The notes beneath the pieces were generated by a model, which worked only from the letters and a program-made list of their open reading frames with translations, was not told the origin of the DNA and ran no database searches. From Hydractinia symbiolongicarpus (lineage: Eukaryota > Cnidaria > Hydrozoa > Anthoathecata > Hydractiniidae), in the NCBI RefSeq assembly GCF_029227915.1, contig NC_079877.1, positions 13,391,351 through 13,455,350 of the forward strand: 64,000 nt of DNA, written 5' to 3'. Shown here piece by piece: positions 55,556 through 64,000 of the stretch; within the stretch, counting starts at the first letter, position 1, and every line of letters begins with the position of its first letter. The position numbers and the translations under genes are program-made.

Positions 55556-56762
55556 ATGCTAGGATGTATACAGATAGTTTATCTGAGTGGGGTGATTTTT
55601 AGATAGTTTATATGAGTGGTGTGTACATAGGTGATTTTTATCATGCACATCCGTTTGTTGGTGATGCGCGCAAAGCACTTCTTTTTCAATATGATTTACA
55701 ACGATTTGCCCGTCATGACCGCGGTGAAATATTCTCTTTTGACAATGATGAAACAGCATGAAGTTGTGCGCAACCTGTTTCACGCCCTCATTATTAAAGG
55801 GACAGCGGGCGCTGGAAACTAGTTTGGTGTGTAAGTTTCTGAGAATAAACCTTGATGTCTCGTGTCTCGATAACAGTTTTATGTCAATCTCGCTTCCAGG
55901 TTGCTTTTTTTGACATGGGTATTACTCATAAAGCGAAAAAAAAAACAAGATTGGGGACAAGATTGTTGTCTAACTTTTCCCCGCGACTTGGAAAAGAGAA
56001 AGTTAAGTTCAGGCAGAAATAGAAGGGATTTTTTAAAAGCGCAGTTGCTTCTGAAAAAGCTAAGGTAAGACTTTCCCAAAATATAGCTAGCTAGCTAACA
56101 AACTTGCTGTTCTGGCCTCTGCTATTATTATTTATTACTAGAGCTAGTTAGCTGTGTGTCTGTAAAAGAATCCATTGTATTTCTCATTTAGAGGCTCTTC
56201 ATATGGAAAATATTTTTTGGGAACGGGGCAAATGTTTTCTCTACCTCCTCCTAGATAATTATTAAAACCACTAACCTTTTATCTTCTATAAGACTTTCTA
56301 ATATTCTTCTTCCTCAGTAATCTTTTGTTCTGATAGTCTATAATCTTTTTGATGGAATCCAACAGCTGATCTTGCTTTCTAATATTCTTCCTTGCTCAAT
56401 AATACTTTCATCCAATACTCATATGCAATCTTTCTTGTATAACCAAACACCTTCTTAGCTATATTTACGGGGTCAGTGATATTGTCTTACTCTTTGTTCT
56501 ATATGACAATAAATACATGTTAACAATCTTCTTTCTTTTTCTTTCTTTTATCAGTTTGATCAACTTTTAGTTCAACCAAATTTATTAACACAATTAAATG
56601 GATATCCATATGCAGCTATATCCAAGTTAACAACAACATAAGTCATTTGACACATAAACAAAACAGCAACTTTAACCAATCCATATTGTGGCCAGTTTAA
56701 CGAAATCAACTCCAAAATGGTTAGTATTAACAAAATAACAAAAATGTTTAAACTATGTACAC
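55556..56762. other. Probable Copia LTR at right end; otherwise non-coding
   Basis: Right after the Copia stop (minus strand) there is a purine-rich tract, CTGAGGAGAGA, then TGTGTACATAG. The 3' LTR may thus begin at 56763 and extend leftwards; I cannot fix its other end. No gene seen elsewhere. Confidence 0.35.
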
Positions 56763-56770
56763 ATCTCTCC

Positions 56771-57704
56771 TCAGATCTCTTTTTCTTGTTTGAGTACACC
56801 AGTTGCCAACGTAAAAAGAAGATTCTTGCAACTAGCTCCTCGTTTGGTAAGACAATCAGCGATTTGCTGTTCTTTTGAAACCGATGTTAGTTGATTCACT
56901 TCTTTATTTCGAATCATTTCTTTCAAAATAGCCAAATCTACTCTTAAGCGATTGTCCAAAACTTGTTTTGTGGAATGTACAGCATTGTAAAGTGTTTTAC
57001 TATCTGTTAAACATTGAATTGATGGTGCAATATTGAAAATTTCTTGGAATAAACATCGAATCCAATATCCTTTGCCAGCAGCATTGATCAATTGCATGGT
57101 CTCTGCAGAAAGGTTACTATTCACTACTCTTTTCAATTTTCTTGACTGCCACGGATTGAGGGATAGTGATTGATTTAGTTGATACGCTAAGAAAATTAAG
57201 AATCCACCTTGAGACCCTTCTCCCTTTAGATTAGCAAATGATGCATCATGACATACTAAAAGTTTAGCTTCCTCTATGTTTCCAACTGCCTTGAATTTTA
57301 ATTCCTCAGGTTCACACTTAGCTCTTTGTAACACTTTGTTGGCTCTTCGCATATCTGAAACAGTGGCATCTTTGATGTTACCCATTAGTTCACAGCAATC
57401 AAAAAGAATGTCTGGACGTGTCTGTGTAGCCAACCAATTTAATTGTCCAATCAATACTCTCAAATCATGTTTTTGTTTCGTATTCAAGTAATTCATCTTT
57501 ATCTTTGTGTTTATCAATGGGGAGTACTGTAATCTTCTGCAAATATGAATCTTGTGATACAATAATGCTATCTTTTCTTTTCATTAAATCTAATCCCAAA
57601 TATTGAAACGCTGTGTTGTGCACTGTCCCAATTTTAAAGGTCTGATGCAATGGCAATATCACATTGTTTAAAAAACGTTTAGTACCACCCCAACAAAAAT
57701 CATC
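56771..57704 (-). pseudogene. Copia RT C-terminal part and RNase H
   Basis: Downstream of the insertion the frame resumes at the residues after the HVDD Asp pair, continues to 57465, then shifts by one frame. The second frame (57562-56771) contains LIGQLNWLATQTRPDILFD, LVCHDASFANL (RNase H first Asp), NSNLSAETMQL and the terminal DCLTKRGAS. This is the usual Copia RNase H order. One frameshift near 57480-57560. Confidence 0.85.
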
Positions 57705-57706
57705 TA

Positions 57707-57775
57707 CAGTACCGCTATCAGGAAGCTTAACATCGTGTATCGTGTATCATGCGTGACACCCACGATCCACGATCT
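57707..57775 (+). repeat. Left TIR of the TA-flanked element
   Basis: About 69 bp; inverted match to 61827-61895, with one small gap and a few substitutions. Confidence 0.85.
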
Positions 57776-59078
57776 TTGTGCTCAAAGGTGAAATAATGCC
57801 ATCGTGGGAAACGGGATCTATCGTGTCACGATGCATCATCAGTTTAACGATCATATAAAAAATAAAATCGTGTTCGTCACGATGCAATTGTTTCACTGAA
57901 ATGCTATATAATTTTTATTGCTTTAATAACAATTTAAATCAAAAGCAATTAAAAAAGATCACCATATTCTCTTGTTAGCCAGTTTACATTTGCTGAAGTT
58001 TAACGACCTCTTCACATCTTAAAAATCTCAATCAAAATATATGTCCGCGATAGGTTTTATTCTTGACTAGTTTTTTCTATATGTGTGATTTTTAGCCAAC
58101 CGTGATTTCTTGTTAGGCTGGAATTAAAAATTTGTTTGCCGTCGCCGAGGTGAAGGTTTCAACACTAACCCGGTCGGTCGGTTGGTCGGTCGTGATTTTA
58201 TTTTATCTACAATATATTTTTCTTATATTTTAAGTGAATGTACTAAATAAGAGGAACCAAAAACACAAAGCTTATGAAGCCTGCGATCAAAAAGTGGTCG
58301 GTGTTATTAGGAAGAATGTGAGGTATAGAGAACATTAAAGTCGGCCCCTTTCCTTCATGCTGACACTCTTATGCTCGGCTGGTGCATTACACTGAGACTC
58401 GAGCGAAAGACGGAAGACCATTTGAAACCATGCCACAAGTCAGTCCGACCTTCATCGTCACAGAGAATACTGCGAGAAGAGTGTGCACCCATGCAAGTTA
58501 AATATAACCAGAACATGGGAGAGGTTAGGTGTCCTGTACCTTAATACAGCTTTCGGACAAATGTTCTCGTGATGTAATACCAAAGAAAAATCATGTTGAA
58601 TAAGGTTTAAAACATCTTTTTAAAAGGGGAAAGAGAAATCAAAAATATCTAGAATTAATGCAAAAAACATATAGCAAATCTGCCAACACATCATCGCGTT
58701 CAACGTTGTTTCAACTTCGCACTCATCCTTAATACGTTTCACAAAATTTATTTTTTACTGGGTTTCGTTTTAAGACTGGCTTTCCTGCATCTGCAGAAAG
58801 AATTTATTTTATTTATTTTAGCACATTTATTCTTAGTCATGCCTCAGGATGGTTTTATAAAAATCAAATTAATTTGAAAACTCTCTTTGGAAAAAAGTTG
58901 GTTTGTGTCAAGAAAAGAAAAGTTGTAAATGTTATGTTAAAGTAGCTAACTATTTTTATGATAAAAATTTACAAAACTTTACAAAGTGTAGAAAAAAAAA
59001 AACTATATTGATCGTCTTGTTCTTCTTCCAAGTTCGTTTATTGCTTCTTTGTATTTTTTCCATGTTTCTTCTTCCTCC
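57776..59078. other. Interior of the TA element, non-coding
   Basis: No coding exon recognised. It holds subterminal ATCGTG repeats to about 57890 and AT-rich sequence after that. A GC-richer patch at 58340-58560 shows no reading frame. Confidence 0.35.
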
Positions 59079-60822
59079 CTAAAACTCAGTGTTAATTTGA
59101 AACACGTACTCTCTTATTGTTTCCAACTTGGCTGGTTTGAGTGGTTTTTTTCCTTTTGCGCCACTGCAGTAGCTGTCTATTCTCTCCTCTTCCGAGAACA
59201 TAGCAACTGCCAGGTTCTTCGCAAAATTCTTTATAGATTGTGACTTATACGAAATTTTTTGTATTTCGGCAAAGGACAGATCGTTTCTTCCTTCATTTGG
59301 TGTGACTTCCTCACTTCCTCCCATCTGCATAGCGGAAACGGGCAAATTATTTTCGATGTTAAAAAAGTCTTCCGTTGCGCTAGTCGGTTCTACAGATGTC
59401 GACAATAGCTCGAATAGTGCTGGCGTGCTAAAAATATTTTTTGGAGTCAGCTTCGTAGTAAATTTTTTTGGTGGAGAAGCGTAGACAACCTTATTCGGAT
59501 CAAGAATTGCCAATTTCCCAATGATTGGTTCTTGATTGCGACGACTTGGTGAAGGATACTCTGCAAGCAAAATATTGTTTGCTTTTATTTCAGCAATCTG
59601 TTGAGCAAGCAGAGTGTTTTGTTGCAGGAGGCTTAAAAAACAGGCACTGTATTGCTGGGTTGCCGCTGTATTGACCTGTGTTGAAAATTGAACACCACTC
59701 TCTTTGACCTATAATATGAATATAGTATATTTACACACATGACCAATTTGTAGAACAAGTAAAATATAGAGAAAAATTTTTTTTAATTTACCCCAAAATC
59801 GATGGATTCGTTATCAAAATCTGGTATTTCGAAAATTTCAGTTGTTTTACCACTACTTTCATCACCGGTACGTTGTAAAGGTTGTAAACAATTCATTAAT
59901 TCTGTTTCATTCTCCCTGTTCTTTTCAGTTTCTACAACATTACGAATACCAGCTATATTTTCTAGCAATCTGTTTTGTGTTACTTCGACGCATCCGTTAT
60001 TTTCTTTACATTCATTATTATTTTCATTCCAGTCGTTTTTATTCGCGCCTGCTCCAGTATCTCCAAATGTTATCATCGTAGCCTAAAAAATTATTATTAT
60101 TACTAGCTGTGCAAAAATGTTAAATTTCTAGGTCAGTAATTTTCTGATAACTTCTTAAAAATTTAACATTTCTCTTTTATATCAGATTTATAGAGCCCTA
60201 AATACAAGGTTTATTTTACTAACCAGTTCTTTTTTTATGAAGGTTTTCTTTTGGGTTGGCCTTTCTTTTTCTTTCTTTTTCTTTTCTTGTTTTTGTTCTT
60301 TCTTTTCTTTTTCTCTCTTTTCCTTTTCTTTCTTTTCTTTTTCTTTCTTTTTCTTTTCTTGTTCTTGTTCTCTCTTTTCTTTCCTCTTCTTTTCTTTTTT
60401 AACGCTACTTTTTACATTTTTGTTAAAACCATCTCCAATGCCTTTTCTGCCTCGTCATCTCTTTCATCCTCCTCTTCACTGCTTTCAAATTTTTGTCTAT
60501 TCTCAGGGTCATTATAATATTCCAAAAGCTTTATTTCTAAATTAGTCTTGTCATCTACGTAAAAATATATAATATAAATATAAAAATAACTTTAGTCTAT
60601 GTGCTTTACACAATTATAGTATAAAATTTGGAGTCATAAATTACCACTTAAATCAATGATTTCTGCTTGCTCTATTTGTCTTGGCAGCTGAATATCCACC
60701 GTCATGCCAACTTGATAGGTCTCATTTTTTATATATTTTGTTGGTAAGACCATTAATGTTTTATCCGAATTAAAATAAAATAAGCCATTTTTGTAAACTT
60801 TCAACAATTTTCGTGCAGACAT
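59079..60822 (-). CDS. BEN-domain protein carried by the transposon
   Basis: Exons by splice sites on the minus strand: 60822-60645, about 60555-60224, 60082-59792, 59708-59079. Exon 1 encodes a small beta-rich N-terminus (MSARKLLKVYKNGLFYF). Exon 2 is acidic, then extremely Lys/Glu-rich (predicted long helix). Exon 3 is Asn/Glu-rich. Exon 4 has a Gln/Leu coiled coil and a C-terminal BEN domain: SQSIKNFAKNLAVAMFSEEE followed by KPLKPAKLETIREYVFQ. BEN domains bind DNA and recruit repressors. Exon 2 changes frame near the A-run at 60425, so it is either slightly broken or spliced differently. Whether it aids transposition or is a captured host gene is unknown. Confidence 0.6.
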
Positions 60823-61379
60823 CTTTTACTCTTTCGATGAAAGTCGAGATTGAATCATAACTTTAAACAACTGCGAATTATAACTGATGCGTTCTGTATT
60901 TTAGCTATTATTTGTCGCACGATGAAGTCAAACATAAGAGCTTTGTTACAGGTGCAAAAAGTATTTTATTCAAATTGCCACCAAAAGTAGTTATTCATTT
61001 CGCTATGAAAAAACCTCCTTCCCAGGGTTTTCTTTCTTGAGCAGCTTTGACAGCGGTTCTATAATTGAGAACGGGTACGGGTTAAACCATCTATTTTTTC
61101 TCCCTTTTGTTAGATTTAATAGCCGCAGGAAACACTATGAAACCTCAAGAGTTAACAGCTTTTGTTTTAGTAAATTGTTTGAGGAGCAGGTGTTATTTTT
61201 TATGCTATTGTTACAACAGCGTGGCTTGCTTGTGAAGAAAAATAAAACGAATAAATGTTGTGGTTAATTAAAAAATCTTTAAAACTGGTTAAACACACAA
61301 ATACATTACAATGAAAATAAAATAGTAGCTTTAGCTGAATTATTTTAGTGCCCAGACGCCTTTCCTTCATGCTCGATAA
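60823..61379. other. Non-coding between BEN gene and transposase remnant
   Basis: It holds the presumed BEN promoter. No motif is clear; open frames here lack coding character. Confidence 0.3.
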
Positions 61380-61746
61380 CAATTGGAACAACTTTTGTGA
61401 TATGATTGATGTATCACTGAAACTTTTTCCAATCAACGGTTTTCCAAAAATCACATATGCCATTTACTAACTCATCTTTTACAGATGGTTTAATTTTTTT
61501 ACGTATATGATGTTTCAATTCATGCCATAACATTTCGATAGGATTAATAACTATAATAACTAGTGCAGCCATAAGTAAAAACAAATCAATTAAATAGGCT
61601 TCCCTAAAAAAGATTTGTGTTAGCCTTCTTAAATCATTCGTATTTCGCAACTCTAATAATTTAGGAGAGCTTTTGCAGATCAAAGAAAAACAGAAATTTG
61701 CATAAATGAATCGTGATTTCCATCGCGAAACTATCGTGGTTTTCAT
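61380..61746 (-). pseudogene. Tc1/mariner DDE_3 transposase C-terminal remnant
   Basis: The minus-strand frame contains NPIEMLWHELKHHIRKKIKP, DELVNGICDFWKTVDWKKFQ, an in-frame TGA, then YINHITKVVPIVIEHEGKAS. N-P-I-E-x-x-W is the site of the third catalytic acid in Tc1-like transposases. The upstream DDE core is not recognisable, so the element cannot encode its own full transposase. Confidence 0.7.
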
Positions 61747-61826
61747 GATCCATCGCGATGAACATGATCACCACGATAGTTTCGCGATCTACTATCTAAT
61801 ATTTTTATAATCATGACAGACACAAT

Positions 61827-61895
61827 GAGATCGTGGATCGTGGGTGTCGCGCATGATACACGATCATGATGTTAGGCTTCCTGATAGCGGTACTG
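61827..61895 (-). repeat. Right TIR of the TA-flanked element
   Basis: Partner of 57707-57775. A palindromic block with GCGAAACTATCGTGG/CCACGATAGTTTCGC (about 61722-61793) lies inside it, a possible transposase-binding hairpin. Confidence 0.85.
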
Positions 61896-62053
61896 TACAT
61901 GGGTTGTCATAATTCCATGTAGACGCCCATCTTTTCGATAGTAGAACAATCCTGCATCAAATTTACTTACTGCAACTCCAAGCTTTAACAGTTCCTTCTT
62001 TACTCTGAAATATCATGTTCTAGATGCATCTGCAAGGCCATAGACTGTGTTAT

Positions 62054-63868
62054 TCAATTTCCAGACATATCCATCTTTCTGGAACTCTTTAGGTGGTTTA
62101 AGGTATATATCTCTTTCAATGGGTTTTCCTTGCAAAAGGCAGCTTTAATGTCAATAGAGTTACAGTCCCATTCCTTACAAGCTAAAATTGACAACATTAA
62201 ACGTAATGATTCCTTTGTGCAAGTTGGAGAGTCTGTCTGAATTGGTTTTTCAAACTCCTCAAAACCTTGTGCCAGTAATCTAGCTTTCACAATTCTTTGT
62301 CCATCAACATTCTTCTCTGTCAGAATCCATCTGGTGCTAATGCAACTTTGCTTTTTATCTTCCACTTCATCAAAAACTTTATTTTTGATGCAGTTGTTCA
62401 ACTCCTTCTCCTTGGCAGACTTAATCTCATTTTCATTAGCTTTATTCAAGCATATCAAAGCCTCTAGTGATGATACCTTTTCAGCAAAATCCCACTCTTC
62501 AACCTTTGGCCAGTCTAAATTCTCAACATTCCTAACTTTATCAACAATATTCAGTCAATTCCTATACTTTCCACTTGCTTTCCCAGCTCTTAAGTGCACA
62601 GTTCCTGTTTTCCAACCAACTTCTGTTTTGTATTTCACTTTATCTTTAATGTTTAGCATAATATTCTTTGCTTTCACATTTGTCTTCAATAAATTGTTAT
62701 TGTCAAATAAAGTATCCATACCTGTATCATTATTAGCATCATTGTTAGTAATTGATGCTTCACTACTTAATTCCTCTTCCAATATTTCCTTTCCAGTTTC
62801 CTGTTTGTCTTCATGGTCAATTTCCACTTCTACATGTGCTTCTAACTTTTCTTCTTTTAATCGTAGTCTGCATGGATGCATTCTAACATATGTTGATCCA
62901 TGCTTCACTAGAACTTGCTGACTTTCTTGACCTATCACAGTAGCAGGACCCTTCCAAGTATCATCAGATCTCTGTTTATAATATACTTTATCTCCTGTTA
63001 CATACTTCACACCTGTTGAAGGTCTTACTTTATGTTTCAAGGCTCTTCTGAGCTTTTCAGAGGATTCAGATTTTATAAAGGCTTCTCTTGCCGCATGCAA
63101 TGCGTTCAAGTTATCAGCAACTACTAGACTACTTGTCCTTCCTTCTAGAGTGGGTGGATCATTCATTTCTATAACTGGAAAATTGGGATTGCTGCCAAAC
63201 ACTAATGGTTCGGTGAAAAGCCATGTACGTTTTTTAAGGAATTCTTAGCAGCAACAGCCCAAGCCACAGCTGTTTCTAATGAATAATTAGGCTTGTCCAT
63301 CATTTTACAGACTGTATTGCCCAGTGTGGAATTATGTCGCTCAGCAAGTCCATTACTCCATGGGCTATCAGCAGCTGTTGTAACAATATTGATGTTTAAA
63401 TTTCACACATGCTACAGTAATCCTCATTATCAAATTCCCCACCATTATTCACTAAAAACTTTTTAGCAGACCCAAATATGGAAATCCAGATCTTAAATTA
63501 TGAGTTAATGATAATTTGTTTCCTTTTACTTCGAATAACGCAGGATGCACTAAAGCTGGTCAAGTGATCAACAAGATGTAATAACCAAATTTTATCACCA
63601 TACGACCATTGTTTCAAATCCATGCCAACCCATTCATTAAATACTGTTGCATGTGGTAACCCAACAATGGTCTTGGTTGATTTCTTCTGTACTTGATGCA
63701 TGTATCACAACTATCTGAAACTTCAGCAATCATTTTTAAAAGATCTGGGTCAGTTACATCAGCATTTCTCAAAAGCTGCTGAAGCTTGTCTTTTGATGGA
63801 TGCGCAAACTGTTTATGCAATTTCAGGGCCACTTTTTCTTTTTCTTGAGTATCATCCAAATTATTCAT
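62054..63868 (-). pseudogene. Copia integrase and RT N-terminal segments
   Basis: Frames: LHKQFAHPSKDKLQQLL and CDTCIKYRRNQPRP form the HHCC zinc region. WVGMDLKQWSYGDKIWLLHL includes the first integrase Asp. The 62555-63202 frame covers the end of the integrase and a basic linker (GDKVYYKQRSDDTWKGPATV). 62054-62458 holds the RT start (TRWILTEKNVDGQRIVKARL, then SIDIKAAF with the first RT Asp). Breaks near 62550 and 63230-63500 include stops and frame changes. Confidence 0.8.
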
Positions 63869-64000
63869 TATCAGACATACTTGAGGAGAAGTCTTTTCAA
63901 TTTCGCTACCCTCTTTGTTAATGGAAATACAATAATGTCCGGTGGAACTAAATTGGATCTGGTGTTCTTGTCCCAGAATTTCAACCTTGTCATTTTCAAA

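Larger units (their letters stand above)
57707..61895 (-). mobile_element. Tc1/mariner-like element (TA TSD) carrying a BEN-domain gene
   Basis: Termini beginning CAGTACCGCTATCAGGAAGC and their inverted copy extend about 65-70 bp with few differences (left 57707-57775; right about 61827-61895). TA is duplicated at 57705-57706 and 61896-61897, and its removal restores the Copia RT frame. Subterminal ATCGTGG/CGATCC words recur near both ends. Inside, both on the minus strand, are a DDE_3-type transposase remnant (61380-61560) and a four-exon BEN-domain gene (59079-60822). Confidence 0.8.
56763..64000 (-). mobile_element. Copia-type LTR retrotransposon, partial, split by an insertion
   Basis: Minus-strand order from the window edge: pre-integrase zinc region (63868-63614), integrase (63701-about 63240), linker and chromo-like region (63202-62555), RT fingers (62458-62054, with SIDIKAAF), then a 4.19-kb insertion at the catalytic HVDD, then RT thumb and RNase H (57704-56771, ending near CLTKRGASCKNLL). 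Several stops and frameshifts show decay. Integrase before RT is the Copia order. The 5' part lies outside the window. Confidence 0.85.

Noticed and set aside
60237-60545. Phe/Ser-rich plus-strand open frames of about 90-100 codons
   Set aside because: They are the antisense of the Lys/Glu-rich exon of the BEN-domain gene; the AAG/AAA/GAA codons leave the opposite strand open.

Overview
The window is AT-rich animal DNA with short phase-consistent introns and a dense load of transposons. The mix points to an early-branching invertebrate, most likely a cnidarian and possibly a hydrozoan (inference only): a non-insect gustatory-receptor-like gene, BEL/Pao and Copia elements, HIRAN-like and CARF/PHD repeat proteins, and a virus-like module of a kind I associate with cnidarian genomes.

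Only three host-type genes are convincing: (1) a multi-exon seven-transmembrane gustatory-receptor-like (GRL) gene, 16.26-21.19 kb, plus strand; (2) an intronless ULK3-type kinase with a C-terminal MIT region, 28.35-29.75 kb, minus strand; (3) a farnesyl-diphosphate-synthase (FPPS) reading frame, plus strand, split near its N-terminus by a 6.46-kb transposon (45.68 kb and 52.18-53.21 kb).

Layout. 1-4.1 kb: decayed, compact, bidirectional virus-like gene module. 4.87-5.6 kb: Pif1 (Helitron-type) helicase remnant. 7.48-10.83 kb: Mutator-like element with 33-bp TIRs and a 9-bp target duplication, holding broken CARF-like and PHD-finger exons. 12.7-15.2 kb: LINE fragments. 16.26-21.19 kb: GRL gene. 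21.2-28.3 kb: non-coding with repeats. 28.3-29.8 kb: ULK3. 30.5-32.0 kb: HIRAN-like and pogo transposase pseudogenes. 32.60-38.41 kb: young BEL/Pao retrotransposon with LTRs that look identical, intact pol and a 5-bp TSD. 39.5-42.3 kb: reverse-transcriptase fragments. 42.34-44.04 kb: 1.7-kb TTAA-flanked foldback element. 45.72-52.18 kb: element with about 1.05-kb TIRs and a TTAA (or CTTAAG) duplication, carrying a five-exon DDE-like protein. 53.26-54.56 kb: pogo-type MITE and a Helitron-like tail. 55.5 kb: tRNA-derived SINE head. 56.76-64.0 kb: minus-strand Copia element whose reverse transcriptase is split at its catalytic VDD by a 4.19-kb TA-flanked element that carries a BEN-domain gene and a Tc1/mariner transposase remnant.

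The most interesting system is the 45.72-52.18 kb element: the empty FPPS site can be read directly, so its ends are set to within one base on each side; its protein belongs to a family I know only as orphan 'uncharacterized' proteins; and its termini contain splice-site-like sequences that could let the host gene splice it out in frame.
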